Source of the DNA: Buchnera aphidicola (Periphyllus koelreuteriae) | Lineage (GTDB): Bacteria; Pseudomonadota; Gammaproteobacteria; Enterobacterales; Enterobacteriaceae | Direction of reading: 5' to 3' | NCBI RefSeq assembly: GCF_039360445.1 | Contig: NZ_CP134981.1 | Coordinates: 2,902 to 39,608 of the forward strand | Length of the DNA: 36,707 bases | Shown here: one piece after another, positions 1-13,354 of the stretch | Numbering within the stretch: position 1 is the stretch's first letter | Layout of the letters: the number at the start of each line of letters is the position of its first letter | Program-made: the position numbers and the translations under genes | Notes under the pieces: model-generated | The model's database searches: none | What the model was told of the DNA's origin: nothing | What the model saw: only the letters and a program-made list of their open reading frames with translations

Positions 1-29
1 TTTTTTAAAAAAAAATTTTAGAGGTTTAA

Positions 30-269
<240 letters not shown>

Positions 270-380
270 TTTATTTATTATCAATTTTTAAATATATAAT
301 TTGTATTTTTATATATTTTAAAAAAAATATTAAATTTATATTTTTATAGATTTGTTTTTATTTTAGGATGAAAAAGATTT

Positions 381-860
381 ATGAATATTAATGCAACAAT
401 TTTTGGTCAATTGATTTCTTTTATTTTATTTGTATTATTTTGTATGAAATTTATTTGGCCTCCTATAATTAAATTAATTAAAAAAAGACAAAAAAAAGTA
501 TATAATTCTTTACTTTTAGTAAAAAAACAAAAAAATAAATTATTAATAATTAAAAAAAAAATTCTTAATAAAATTAAGAATTATAAAATAAAATCCAAAC
601 AAATTCTTAAAAAAGCTTATAAAAAAAAAAAAAATATTATTAATGAATCTATTAAAATAGCTTTATTAAAAAAAAATAAAATTATTAAGAGTGGTTCTGA
701 AGAATTGTTAATAAAACTTAATCAAGAACAAAAAAAATTAAAAAAACATTCAGTTTTGTTAATTACTCAAATTTTAAAAAAAATTTTTAATAAAAAATTA
801 AGTCAAGATTATTTAAATTGTGTAATTAATAAATTTAAAAAAGATTTTAAAGGTTTTTAG
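381..860 (+). CDS. atpF: ATP synthase F0 subunit b
   Basis: This is the peripheral stalk subunit that holds the F1 head against rotation. It has 159 residues (E. coli 156). An N-terminal membrane helix at about residues 9-27 begins with the family-typical NINATIFGQLI and is followed by a highly charged, lysine-dominated helix predicted to form the dimeric coiled coil. The C-terminal part is very divergent and is identified mainly by length, topology and position between atpE and atpH. The stop is TAG, one base before the atpH ATG, so translational coupling is likely. Confidence 0.94.
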   Translation: MNINATIFGQLISFILFVLFCMKFIWPPIIKLIKKRQKKVYNSLLLVKKQKNKLLIIKKKILNKIKNYKIKSKQILKKAYKKKKNIINESIKIALLKKNKIIKSGSEELLIKLNQEQKKLKKHSVLLITQILKKIFNKKLSQDYLNCVINKFKKDFKGF

Positions 861-861
861 T

Positions 862-1398
862 ATGGTTTTAAATAAAAAATTAATTTATTCTTATTCAAAA
901 TCTATTTTTGAAATTGCTTTAAAACAAAATAACATTTCTCGTTGGAAAAAATTTTTAAAAATTTTATTATATATTTCTATTCAAAAAAATATAAAAATTT
1001 TTTATTCTAATTATTTTAATTCTAATAAATTATATAAAATTTTTAAATTTTTTTTAAACGATTTTCAAATGACTAATTATGAAAAAAATTTTTTAAAAAT
1101 AATATGTGAAAATAATAGAATAAATTTATTATTTGAAATTTTAAAAAAATATAAAATTATAGAAAATAAATCAAAAAATATAATTAATATAGTTTTAAAA
1201 TCTTCTAATAAACTTACAATATATCAAAAAAATATAATTATTAGTATTTTAAAAAAAAATATTTTAAAAACAATAAATATTAAATTTGTTATTGATCCAA
1301 GTTTAATTTCAGGATTTTTGATTTTAATTAATAACAATGTAATTGATTATTCAATAAAAAATTATTTAAAATATTTAAAAAATTTTTTACAAACATAA
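862..1398 (+). CDS. atpH: ATP synthase F1 subunit delta
   Basis: Delta links the top of the F1 alpha3beta3 head to the b-subunit stalk. It has 178 residues against 177 in E. coli. Family features are the N-terminal YSKSIFEIALKQ helix and the C-terminal VDPSLISGFLILINNNVIDYSIKNYLKYL stretch near residues 142-171, which corresponds to the conserved D.SLIGG..I..GD..ID.S. motif with the usual second Gly lost. The ATG follows the atpF stop after one base. It is highly diverged, but operon position and length make the call firm. Confidence 0.93.
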   Translation: MVLNKKLIYSYSKSIFEIALKQNNISRWKKFLKILLYISIQKNIKIFYSNYFNSNKLYKIFKFFLNDFQMTNYEKNFLKIICENNRINLLFEILKKYKIIENKSKNIINIVLKSSNKLTIYQKNIIISILKKNILKTINIKFVIDPSLISGFLILINNNVIDYSIKNYLKYLKNFLQT

Positions 1399-1410
1399 GA
1401 GATAAGTAAC

Positions 1411-2949
1411 ATGCAGATTAAATCTGTAGAAATTAGTGAAATTATAAAACAAAGAATTTTAGATTTTAAAATAAAAAAAAATATTTATAGTGAAGGAAAG
1501 ATAATTTCTGTGATGGATGGAATTATACAAATTTCTGGTTTATATAATTGTATGCAAGGAGAATTATTAGAAATTTCAAAAAATATATATGCAATTGTTT
1601 TAAATTTAGAAAAATATATTGTAGGAGCAATTGTTTTAGGTAAATTTGAAAGTATTTTTGAAGGAATGAGAGTTAGATGCACGGGTCATACTTTAAAAGT
1701 TCCAGTTGGAGATAATTTTTTAGGAAGAGTTGTTAATTCTTTAGGTATCCCAATAGATGGAAAAGGAAAAATTATTAATGATGGTTATTTAAAAATAGAA
1801 AATATTGCTCCTGGGGTTATAGACAGAGAATTTATTAATGAACCAATTCAAACAGGTTATTTATGTATTGATTCTATGATTCCTATTGGAAAAGGACAAA
1901 GAGAATTAATTATTGGTGATAGAAAAACAGGAAAAACTACTCTTGCTATTGATATAATTATTAATCAAAAAAATTTTGGAATTAAATCCATTTATGTTGC
2001 AATTGGTCAAAAAATGTCTACTGTAGTGAATGTAGTAAAAATTTTAGATGAAAACGATGCTTTAGAAAATACTATTATTGTAGTTGCTTCTGCTTCTGAT
2101 TCTGCTGCTTTTCAATATTTATCTCCATATTCTGGTTGTTCTATGGGTGAATATTTTAGAAATAAGGGAGAAGATGCATTAATTGTATATGATGATTTAT
2201 CTAAACATGCGATATCATATAGGCAAATTTCTCTTTTATTAAAAAGACCTCCTGGAAGAGAAGCTTATCCTGGAGATATATTTTATTTACATTCAAGATT
2301 ATTAGAACGATCATCAAAAGTAAATAAAAAATATGTTTCAAATAAAACAAATAATTTAATTAATAATAAAACTGGTTCTTTAACAGCATTACCTATTGTT
2401 GAAACACAATTGGGGGATGTTTCTTCTTTTATTCCAACTAATATTATTTCTATTACAGATGGTCAATTATTTTTAGAATCAAATTTATTCAATTCTGGTG
2501 TTCGACCAGCAGTAAATTCTGGAATTTCTGTTTCTCGTGTTGGAAGTTCTGCACAAACTCATATTATTAAAAAATTATCTTCTAATATTAGATATATTTT
2601 ATCTCAATATTATGAATTAGAATCATTTTCTAAATTTTCTTCAGATTTAGACATAGAAACTAAAAATCGATTAGATTTTGGTAAAAAAATTATAGAATTA
2701 TTAAAACAAAAACAATGTAAATTATTATCTATAGCTGAACAATCTATTTTATTATTTTCTATTAATAAAAAAATTTTAAATAATATTAAAATAAAAAATA
2801 TTTTAAATTTTAAAAAAGATATTATTTTTTTTGCAAAAAAAAATTTTTCTTGTTTAATAAATAAAATAAATAAATTTGGAAAATATAATAAGAAAATAAA
2901 AATTCAATTAAATAAATTAATTAAAGAATTTAAAATAAAAAATTTATAA
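1411..2949 (+). CDS. atpA: ATP synthase F1 subunit alpha
   Basis: This is the non-catalytic nucleotide-binding subunit of the F1 head. It has 512 residues (E. coli 513). The Walker A motif GDRKTGKT is at residues 169-176. The arginine finger Arg376 lies in SVSRVG, and the [11 protein letters not shown] signature just before it is intact. The first two thirds are strongly conserved, while the C-terminal helical domain after about residue 400 has drifted to lysine/asparagine-rich sequence. It lies 12 bases after atpH with GAGATAAG as the nearest purine-rich site. Confidence 0.98.
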   Translation: MQIKSVEISEIIKQRILDFKIKKNIYSEGKIISVMDGIIQISGLYNCMQGELLEISKNIYAIVLNLEKYIVGAIVLGKFESIFEGMRVRCTGHTLKVPVGDNFLGRVVNSLGIPIDGKGKIINDGYLKIENIAPGVIDREFINEPIQTGYLCIDSMIPIGKGQRELIIGDRKTGKTTLAIDIIINQKNFGIKSIYVAIGQKMSTVVNVVKILDENDALENTIIVVASASDSAAFQYLSPYSGCSMGEYFRNKGEDALIVYDDLSKHAISYRQISLLLKRPPGREAYPGDIFYLHSRLLERSSKVNKKYVSNKTNNLINNKTGSLTALPIVETQLGDVSSFIPTNIISITDGQLFLESNLFNSGVRPAVNSGISVSRVGSSAQTHIIKKLSSNIRYILSQYYELESFSKFSSDLDIETKNRLDFGKKIIELLKQKQCKLLSIAEQSILLFSINKKILNNIKIKNILNFKKDIIFFAKKNFSCLINKINKFGKYNKKIKIQLNKLIKEFKIKNL

Positions 2950-2991
2950 AAAAATATATTTTTTATTTTTATTTTAAAAAGGTTTTTATTA

Positions 2992-3861
2992 ATGGTAAAT
3001 ATAAAAAATATAAAAAATAAAATTATTAATTTTTCTAATATTAAAAAAATTACAAAAGCTATGGAAATGATTTCTGTAATTAAAATAAAACGTTTAGAAT
3101 TAAAAAAAAAAAAAATTTTGCCATATATTTTAATTTTAAAAAAAATATTAAAAAATCTTGTTTTTTTATCAAAAATTAAAAAAGAAAAAAATATTTTTTT
3201 ATTTCGAAACAATGTTAAAAAAGTTGTAATTATTATTATTTTAACAAGTAAAGGATTATGTAATGGATTAAATAATAATTTATTTAAATTTCTTCTTCCG
3301 TATTTAAAAAATTTTTTATTAAAAAATATTTCATATGAATTAATAATTTTTGGAAAAAAAGAAATAAATTTTTTAAATAAATTTAAAAAACAAATTAAAA
3401 TTTATGATTTTAATTTTTTTAAATCATCTTATTCAATAAATTTATTTAAAATTTTAAATTCATTATTTAAAAATTATAAATTAAAATCATTTGATCAAGT
3501 TTTTATAGTTTTTCATAAATTTTATAATAAAATTAATTATAAACTAGTGTTTAAAAGATTACTTCCAATTAAAATAAATTTTAAACAAAAAAATGAATAT
3601 AAATCTTGGGATTATATTTATGAATCTAGTAGAATTAAATTATTTGAAAATGTGTTTAATAAATTTTTTAAATCAATGGTTTATAATAATATTTTAGAAA
3701 ATCTAATTAGTGAATATTCTTCAAGAATTATATCTATGAGAAATTCTTCAGAAAATAGTTCTAATTTAATTAAAGAATTAAATATTATTTATAATAAAGC
3801 TCGTCAATATAATATTACTCAAGAATTAACTGAAATTATTTCAGGATCATCTGTTATTTAA
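2992..3861 (+). CDS. atpG: ATP synthase F1 subunit gamma
   Basis: Gamma is the central rotor shaft of F1. It has 289 residues (E. coli 287). The two conserved ends that form the coiled coil are recognisable: ITKAMEMISVIK near residue 20 and the C-terminal KARQYNITQELTEIISGSSVI. The middle Rossmann-like domain keeps TSKGLCNGLN (E. coli TDRGLCGGLN) and is otherwise heavily substituted. AAAGG lies upstream of the ATG. Confidence 0.96.
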   Translation: MVNIKNIKNKIINFSNIKKITKAMEMISVIKIKRLELKKKKILPYILILKKILKNLVFLSKIKKEKNIFLFRNNVKKVVIIIILTSKGLCNGLNNNLFKFLLPYLKNFLLKNISYELIIFGKKEINFLNKFKKQIKIYDFNFFKSSYSINLFKILNSLFKNYKLKSFDQVFIVFHKFYNKINYKLVFKRLLPIKINFKQKNEYKSWDYIYESSRIKLFENVFNKFFKSMVYNNILENLISEYSSRIISMRNSSENSSNLIKELNIIYNKARQYNITQELTEIISGSSVI

Positions 3862-5301
<1,440 letters not shown>

Positions 5302-5336
5302 ATAAATATTTTTTAAAAAATTTATTAGGATATGTT

Positions 5337-5753
5337 ATGTATTTTAAATTAAATATTGTTAGTTTTAAAAAAAAAATTTTCTCTAATAATATTAGAAGTG
5401 TTAAAATTCCAGGAATAAAAGGAGCATTAAGTATTTATCCTAATCATTCTCCATTATTAACTTTTATTAAATTTGGAGTAATTTATATTATTAAAAAAAA
5501 TAAAAAAATAGAATATATTTATATAAATAATGGAATATTAGAAATTCAACCAAAAATTACAAATATATTAGCTAATGGTTCAGGTTATATAAAAGATTTA
5601 AATTTAAAAAATTTAATTAATACAAAAAATTTAATTGAAAAATCTTATAAAAATATTAAATTTAATAATATAAATTTAAAAATTAAAAAAAAATATGAAA
5701 ATATTTTAAAAAAAATTATTTTTTTTAAAAAATATAAAAAAAATATAGTTTGA
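5337..5753 (+). CDS. atpC: ATP synthase F1 subunit epsilon
   Basis: Epsilon is the rotor subunit at the foot of gamma and can inhibit ATP hydrolysis. It has 138 residues (E. coli 139). The N-terminal beta-sandwich has GALSIYPNHSPLLTFIKFG, matching the family GELGIYPGHAPLLT motif, followed by the GGILEVQP-like NNGILEIQPK. The C-terminal helices are lysine-rich and little conserved. TAGGA six bases upstream supports the ATG at 5337. The stop is TGA, rare among these genes. It is the last gene of the atp operon and converges on gyrB. Confidence 0.95.
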   Translation: MYFKLNIVSFKKKIFSNNIRSVKIPGIKGALSIYPNHSPLLTFIKFGVIYIIKKNKKIEYIYINNGILEIQPKITNILANGSGYIKDLNLKNLINTKNLIEKSYKNIKFNNINLKIKKKYENILKKIIFFKKYKKNIV

Positions 5754-5772
5754 AATTTAAGTTAATCTTTAT

Positions 5773-5825
5773 TTAGCGGCTGTTTTTTATATTTTTTTTT
5801 AAAATACATTATTTTTTGCCGCTAA
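5773..5825. terminator. Hairpin between convergent atpC and gyrB
   Basis: Perfect 8-bp GC-containing arms TTAGCGGC (5773-5780) and GCCGCTAA (5818-5825) flank a 37-base T/A-rich loop. It lies midway between two converging operons in otherwise almost GC-free DNA. It probably serves as a bidirectional terminator or 3' end stabiliser. Neither side has a textbook uninterrupted U tract, so the exact mechanism is uncertain. Confidence 0.55.
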
Positions 5826-5834
5826 TTATTTTAA

Positions 5835-8270
<2,436 letters not shown>

Positions 8271-8330
8271 TTAAAAATTTTAATCTAATGTATAAATATA
8301 TTAATATATTAATTTTTTTAATATTTAAAA

Positions 8331-9434
8331 TTAAATATATAATGGTAAAATTATATATTTTAATTCTTTTTTTTTTAAGACTTTAATTTGTAAATATTGT
8401 ATATTTTCATCTAAAATAAAATAAATAAAATTATATTTTAAAACGTTTAAAACTTCTATTAAATAATTTATATTAATTGATATTTTAATATTTTCATTAT
8501 AGTTATATTTTATAGAAAATTTATATTTTGCTTTTTCTTCTTGATTATGTGAATATATTATGCATATATTTTTTTTAAATTTTATATATATTCCTTTTAT
8601 TTTTTCATGAACTAAAATTAATACATGAGATAAAGCTTTTTTTAAAATATCTTTATTAAGTTTAATTTTATATTTTTTTTCTTGTTTTAAGATATGATTT
8701 AAATTTGGAAAATTACTATTTATTAGTTTGGATGTAAAAATAATTTTTTTAATATAAAATTTAATATTATTTTTATTAAATAAAACTTTTATTTTTTTTT
8801 TTTTATGAGTTAAAATTTTGTTTAATTCTATAGAAGATTTTTTTGGTAAAATAATTGAAAATATAGGAAATTTTTTTTTTTTATTTTTTTTTTTAAAAAT
8901 AGCCATTCTATGTCCATTAGTAGCTATAGATTGTATATATTTTTCTGAAAATTCAATATAAATTCCATTTAAATATGATCTAACATCTTGAGAAGATATT
9001 GAAAAATAAGTATATTCTAACATATTTTTTAAAATTTTTTGATTTATATAAAATTTTTTTTTATATGTTTGTTTTTTAAAATATGGAAATTTTTTTTCTG
9101 AAATTGTTAATAAAGAAAATTTACTATTTTTTGAAATTATATAAAGTTTTTTATTTATTAATTTTATATATATTAATGATTTTTTTGAAATTATTCTAAA
9201 AATATCTAATATTTTTTTTCCAGAAACTGTAATTTTTCCAGGAACACATTTATATTCATTAGAAATTTTATAAATTAATTCAATTTCTGTGTTTGTACTA
9301 GTTAATAAAATATAAGATTTATTAATTTCAATTAAAATGTTTCCTAAAATTTCATTAGAGTTATTTTTTTGTAATAAAGAATTTATTTTTTGCAATGGTT
9401 TAATAATTTTGTTTTTATCAATAATAAATTTCAT
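8331..9434 (-). CDS. dnaN: DNA polymerase III sliding clamp (beta)
   Basis: This is the ring-shaped processivity clamp loaded onto primed DNA. It has 367 residues (E. coli 366). The start MKFIIDKNKIIKPLQKI and the C-terminal YIILPLYI match the E. coli ends (MKFTVEREHLLKPLQQV, YVVMPMRL). The ILGNILIEI motif near residue 30 and ATNGHRMAI in the second domain are recognisable. Divergence is high elsewhere. It follows dnaA after 6 bases, so the two are probably co-transcribed. Long T runs on the plus strand (T11-T13) encode lysine stretches. Confidence 0.96.
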   Translation of the reverse strand: MKFIIDKNKIIKPLQKINSLLQKNNSNEILGNILIEINKSYILLTSTNTEIELIYKISNEYKCVPGKITVSGKKILDIFRIISKKSLIYIKLINKKLYIISKNSKFSLLTISEKKFPYFKKQTYKKKFYINQKILKNMLEYTYFSISSQDVRSYLNGIYIEFSEKYIQSIATNGHRMAIFKKKNKKKKFPIFSIILPKKSSIELNKILTHKKKKIKVLFNKNNIKFYIKKIIFTSKLINSNFPNLNHILKQEKKYKIKLNKDILKKALSHVLILVHEKIKGIYIKFKKNICIIYSHNQEEKAKYKFSIKYNYNENIKISININYLIEVLNVLKYNFIYFILDENIQYLQIKVLKKKELKYIILPLYI

Positions 9435-9440
9435 AATTTT

Positions 9441-10745
9441 TTATAAGGAAATTTTTTTAAGTAAATAAAAATAATCTTTTTTAATAATAGAACTATTATT
9501 ACATAATTTTTTTATTTTTTTACATGAATATAAAATAGTTGTATGACTTTTTTTATTAAAAGCAATACTAATTTCTTTTAAACTTTTTTTAGTTAATTTT
9601 CTAGATATTTTTATTGCTATATGTCTTGGAAGAGTAATAGATTTATATTTTTTGGTAGATAATAAATCTGATATTTTAATATTATAATAATTTGAAACTG
9701 TTTTTTGTATTTTATTTATTGTAATTTTTTTTTTTTTAGTTTTAAATAAATCTTTTAATGCATTTTTTACAAATTTTAAAGTAATAATATTTTTTTTATA
9801 TAAAATTGAATTTATTTGAATTTTGTTTATTGCTCCTTCTAATTCTCTAATATTAGAATTTAATTTTTTTGCAAGAAAAACAATTATTTTATTTTTTAAA
9901 TATATTTTTTTTTCTATTGATTTTTTTTTTAAAATTAATATTCTTGTATTTTTTTTAGGTGGTTGAATACAAACACTTAATCCACAATCTAATCTAGATT
10001 TTAATTTGCTTTTAATTCCTTTAATTAATGTTGGATAACAATTAGAAGTAAGTACAATTTGTTTTTTTTTATCTATTAATTCATTAAATGTATGAAAAAA
10101 TTCTTCTTGTGATCTTTTTTTATAAGAAAAAAATTGAATATCATCAATTAATAATATATTTACTGAACGATAATATTTTTTAAATTTTTCAATACAATTG
10201 TTTTTTAATGATTGAACCATGTTTTGAACGAAATTTTCTGAATTAATATAAATAATTTTTTTATTTTTTTGTGAAAAAAAATTTTTAATTGCATATAATA
10301 AATGTGTTTTACCTAATCCTGTTTTTCCATATATAAATAATGGATTATAAAATTTTCCAGGATATTTTGCTACTAAAAAAGATGATTTATATGCTATTTT
10401 ATTGGATTTTCCTATAATAAAATTTTTGAAATTATAAATTTTATTTTTTTTTTTTTTTTTTAAATAAATTTTATTTTTAAAATATATATTAGTTGTTTTT
10501 AATTTTTTTCTTATAGTTAATTCTAAAAATGGTGGTTTATTATTATAATAATAATTTAATAATTTTTTAATTTTTTTTAAATATTTTTCTTTTATCCAAT
10601 TTAAAGAAAATTTACTTGGAGTATATAAAATTAATTTAGAATTTTTAATTTTTATTTTTAATGGTTTTATCCACATAATAAATTCATTCATTGAAAGTTT
10701 TTTTTTTAAATAATTTAAACATTTTTCCCATATTAAAAAACACAT
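9441..10745 (-). CDS. dnaA: Chromosomal replication initiator DnaA
   Basis: DnaA is the AAA+ initiator that binds DnaA boxes and melts the origin. It has 434 residues, shorter than the 467 of E. coli. The loss is in the domain II linker, where an A18 run encodes polylysine at about residues 96-102. Domain I starts LIWEKCLNYLKKKLSMNEFIMWIKPL. Walker A GKTGLGKT is at residues 140-147, and Walker B LLIDDIQFF follows. The C-terminal DnaA signature PRHIAIKISRKLTKKSLKEI with SHTTILYSCKKI is intact. It is divergent from rpmH, as in E. coli. Confidence 0.97.
   Translation of the reverse strand: MCFLIWEKCLNYLKKKLSMNEFIMWIKPLKIKIKNSKLILYTPSKFSLNWIKEKYLKKIKKLLNYYYNNKPPFLELTIRKKLKTTNIYFKNKIYLKKKKKNKIYNFKNFIIGKSNKIAYKSSFLVAKYPGKFYNPLFIYGKTGLGKTHLLYAIKNFFSQKNKKIIYINSENFVQNMVQSLKNNCIEKFKKYYRSVNILLIDDIQFFSYKKRSQEEFFHTFNELIDKKKQIVLTSNCYPTLIKGIKSKLKSRLDCGLSVCIQPPKKNTRILILKKKSIEKKIYLKNKIIVFLAKKLNSNIRELEGAINKIQINSILYKKNIITLKFVKNALKDLFKTKKKKITINKIQKTVSNYYNIKISDLLSTKKYKSITLPRHIAIKISRKLTKKSLKEISIAFNKKSHTTILYSCKKIKKLCNNSSIIKKDYFYLLKKISL
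10667..10675 (+). other. Perfect consensus DnaA box inside dnaA
   Basis: TTATCCACA, the E. coli R1-type DnaA box, occurs on the plus strand within the early dnaA coding region, where its complement encodes the Met-Trp-Ile-Lys stretch. No second consensus box was found in the dnaA-rpmH gap (10746-10982). It may be a by-product of conserved codons, so binding is not established. Confidence 0.35.
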
Positions 10746-10982
10746 TTTTTTTAAATTTTCCTATATTTTTTATTTTTTTATATTATTTATATAAAATTAA
10801 TTTTTTATATATTAAAATAAGAAAATATTATTAATGTTATAATTTTATAATAAATTTATTATTTTTTAATATTTATTGTATTAATTTTTTTCTATATAAT
10901 ATTTTATATGAGTATTAAAATAATAAATTATTTTATAAATTATATTTTTTTTAAATTTATTTATTTTTTGGATTTTATAATT

Positions 10983-11126
10983 ATGAAAAGAACATTTCAA
11001 CCTTCAGTTTTAAAAAGAAATCGTGTACATGGTTTTAGATCACGAATGTCTACAAAAAACGGTCGTCATATTTTATCTCGTAGACGATTAAAAAAAAAAT
11101 ATTTTTTAACTATTTCTTCTAAATAA
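10983..11126 (+). CDS. rpmH: 50S ribosomal protein L34
   Basis: L34 is a small basic protein of the large subunit. It has 47 residues (E. coli 46). The sequence starts [22 protein letters not shown], almost identical to E. coli, and continues [15 protein letters not shown]. The reading frame is open 75 bases further upstream (to 10908), but that extension is hydrophobic A/T-rich translation with no family match, so the ATG at 10983 is taken as the start. It is the first gene of the rpmH-rnpA unit, divergent from dnaA. Confidence 0.97.
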   Translation: MKRTFQPSVLKRNRVHGFRSRMSTKNGRHILSRRRLKKKYFLTISSK

Positions 11127-11140
11127 AAATTATATTTATT

Positions 11141-11485
11141 ATGATTAAATTTTCTTTTAAAAAAAAATTTAGATTAATCAAATCTTTAGAATATAAATTT
11201 GTTTTAAAAGATGCTTATAAAATTCAATTTCATGAAATAATTATTTTAGGTAGAATAAATAAAATAAATAATCCTAGATTAGGAATTTCTATTTCAAAAA
11301 AAAATGTAAGAAAATCTTCTAATCGAAATTATATAAAAAGATTAATAAGAGAATTTTTTAGATTATATCAAAATAATTTTCTTTTAATGGATTTTATAGT
11401 CATAGTTAAAAAAAAAATATTAAAGTTTGAAAAAAACATTTTTTTAAAAAAATTGCAGTATTTATGGTCTAGATATTTTTTTTAA
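11141..11485 (+). CDS. rnpA: Ribonuclease P protein component
   Basis: This is the protein cofactor of RNase P, which trims tRNA 5' leaders. It has 114 residues (E. coli 119). The F.LIKS..Y.FV start, the LGISISKKNVRKS strand and the RNA-binding helix NRNYIKRLIREFFR, which matches the family ERNRIKRLTRESFR, identify it. It begins 14 bases after rpmH. In E. coli yidD follows; here the next gene is yidC, with a terminator-like hairpin between. Confidence 0.95.
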   Translation: MIKFSFKKKFRLIKSLEYKFVLKDAYKIQFHEIIILGRINKINNPRLGISISKKNVRKSSNRNYIKRLIREFFRLYQNNFLLMDFIVIVKKKILKFEKNIFLKKLQYLWSRYFF

Positions 11486-11535
11486 TAAAATTAATTATAT
11501 TCATATAAAATTTCAATTAATTTAAATTATTAAAG

Positions 11536-11566
11536 TTAGATTAAATTTTTTTAATCTAATTTTTTT
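11536..11566 (+). terminator. Rho-independent terminator after rnpA
   Basis: Perfect 10-bp arms TTAGATTAAA (11536-11545) and TTTAATCTAA (11550-11559) enclose a TTTT loop, followed by seven T. It lies 50 bases past the rnpA stop and before yidC, so it likely ends the rpmH-rnpA transcript and leaves yidC-mnmE on a separate promoter. Confidence 0.65.
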
Positions 11567-11652
11567 CTTTATTTTAAAAAAAATAATTTATTTTTTATTA
11601 TTAATTTTTTAAATTTTTATATAAAAAAAAAACAAATAAAAGAGACTAAAAA

Positions 11653-13269
11653 ATGTATTTTAAACGTAATTTTTTTATTTTTACTTTTTTATTAGTTTCT
11701 TTTTTTTTATTTCAATCTTGGAAAAAAGAAAATTTTTCAAAAGTAAAAAATTTTACTTCAGAAAATAATATTCATTCTTTATCTTCTAATGTCAATAAAA
11801 ACCATAATAATGAAGTGATTATTAAAACAGATGTTTTTTATATGATTATTGATAAAGATAATGGAAATATAAAAGTTGTTGATTTATTAAAATATAAAGA
11901 TAAAAAAAATTCTTTAAAAAATTTTCAGTTATTAAAAACAAATTCAAATTTTTTATATCAAATAAGAAGCGGTTTAAATATAGAAGATTTAAATAATAAA
12001 AAAATTGAATTACATTATGATACTAAAAAAAATTTTTTTCAATTATTGCCTCATCATAAAATATTAATTGTTCCAATGACTGGTACTTTAAAAAATGGAA
12101 TTAAATACACTAAATTTTTTCTCTTTAGAAAAGGAAAATATGACATTCAAGTGAAATATCATATTTATAATTTTAGTAATAAAAATATTAATTTAAATAT
12201 GTTTGGTGAAATTGCTCAAACTATAGATGAACCAAAAACAAATATAAATGATTATAGCAATAATTCAAATAATTATAGATTTTCTGCTTATTCTTCGAAT
12301 TATGAAAAATATGAAAAATATAATTTTAATTTAATTCGTTCTAATAAAAATTTATATAAAACCATTGATAATGGATGGATTGCAATGTTACAAAAATATT
12401 TTGTAACAGCTTGGGTTCCTTCTAAAAATTTTAATAATAATATAATATATACAAAGAATATTAATTCTAAAATAGCTATTATTGGATATCATACTCCTAA
12501 TATATTAATACCTAAATATGTTAAATTTTTTTTAAATTCTTCATTATGGATTGGTCCAGATATTCAAAAAGATCTTAAATTACTAGCTCCTAATTTAGAT
12601 TTAACAGTAAATTATGGATTTTTTTGGTTTTTATCTCAGCCTTTATTTAAATTATTAAATTTTTTACATTCAATTATTAGAAATTGGGGTTTTTCTATTA
12701 TTTTCATTACAATAATAGTTCGTTTTTTAACATATCCTTTAAATAGATCTCAATATATATCTATGTCTAAGTTAAAATCTTTACAACCAAAATTAGAATA
12801 TTTAAAAAATAAATATAAAAATGATAAAAAAAAAATGAGTGAAAAAATAATTTTGTTATATCAAAAAAAAAAAATAAATCCATTGTCTGGGTTTTTACCT
12901 TTAATTATACAAATGCCAATTTTTTTATCTCTTTATTATATGTTAACTAATTCAATTGAATTAAGACATTCTCCATTTATATTTTGGATACAAGATTTAT
13001 CAAATTATGATCAATTTTATATACTTCCTGTTTTAATGGGAATAACTATGTTTTTTACTCAAAAATCTTCTTCTAATAAATTATTAAATAAAAAAAAAAT
13101 GTATAATACTTCAATACATACTTTACAAGAACAATTAATATTTATTATACCAATAGTATTTACAATATTTTTTTTATGGTTTCCTTCTGGATTAGTATTG
13201 TACTATATTGTAAATAATATAATTAGTATGATACAACATAAATTTTTTTTTAATAATTTAAAAACATAA
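11653..13269 (+). CDS. yidC: Membrane protein insertase YidC
   Basis: YidC inserts proteins into the inner membrane, alone or with SecYEG. It has 538 residues (E. coli 548). A first membrane helix (about residues 6-22) is followed by the large periplasmic beta-domain. The conserved YidC/Oxa1 core has five helices starting near residue 325 (YGFFWFLSQPLFKLLNFLH). The hydrophilic-groove arginine is Arg357, in TIIVRFLTYPL. Most residues at the C-terminal end (WFPSGLVLYYIVNN) are retained. The ATG follows AGAGACTAAAAA. It probably shares a transcript with mnmE, about 85 bases downstream. Confidence 0.97.
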   Translation: MYFKRNFFIFTFLLVSFFLFQSWKKENFSKVKNFTSENNIHSLSSNVNKNHNNEVIIKTDVFYMIIDKDNGNIKVVDLLKYKDKKNSLKNFQLLKTNSNFLYQIRSGLNIEDLNNKKIELHYDTKKNFFQLLPHHKILIVPMTGTLKNGIKYTKFFLFRKGKYDIQVKYHIYNFSNKNINLNMFGEIAQTIDEPKTNINDYSNNSNNYRFSAYSSNYEKYEKYNFNLIRSNKNLYKTIDNGWIAMLQKYFVTAWVPSKNFNNNIIYTKNINSKIAIIGYHTPNILIPKYVKFFLNSSLWIGPDIQKDLKLLAPNLDLTVNYGFFWFLSQPLFKLLNFLHSIIRNWGFSIIFITIIVRFLTYPLNRSQYISMSKLKSLQPKLEYLKNKYKNDKKKMSEKIILLYQKKKINPLSGFLPLIIQMPIFLSLYYMLTNSIELRHSPFIFWIQDLSNYDQFYILPVLMGITMFFTQKSSSNKLLNKKKMYNTSIHTLQEQLIFIIPIVFTIFFLWFPSGLVLYYIVNNIISMIQHKFFFNNLKT

Positions 13270-13354
13270 AATAAATTTTTTAATTTTTTTTATAAAATTA
13301 ATTTTTTTATTTTTATTAATTAATAAAAATTTTATATATGAGTTATAATGAAAA

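Noticed and set aside
2904..3212. Minus-strand open frame across the atpA-atpG junction
   Set aside because: Low-complexity Phe/Ile/Lys translation opposite A-rich coding sequence; a shadow frame.
10908..10982. Upstream extension of rpmH
   Set aside because: The added residues are A/T-driven hydrophobic sequence not found in L34; the family N-terminus starts at 10983.
10746..10982. oriC in the dnaA-rpmH gap
   Set aside because: No DnaA-box cluster or distinctive repeated 13-mers were seen; plain A/T richness is not evidence here.
11300..11345. Tyr in place of the second Arg in the RNR motif of RnpA as a defect
   Set aside because: That position is variable in the family, and the surrounding Arg-Asn and Lys-Arg are retained.
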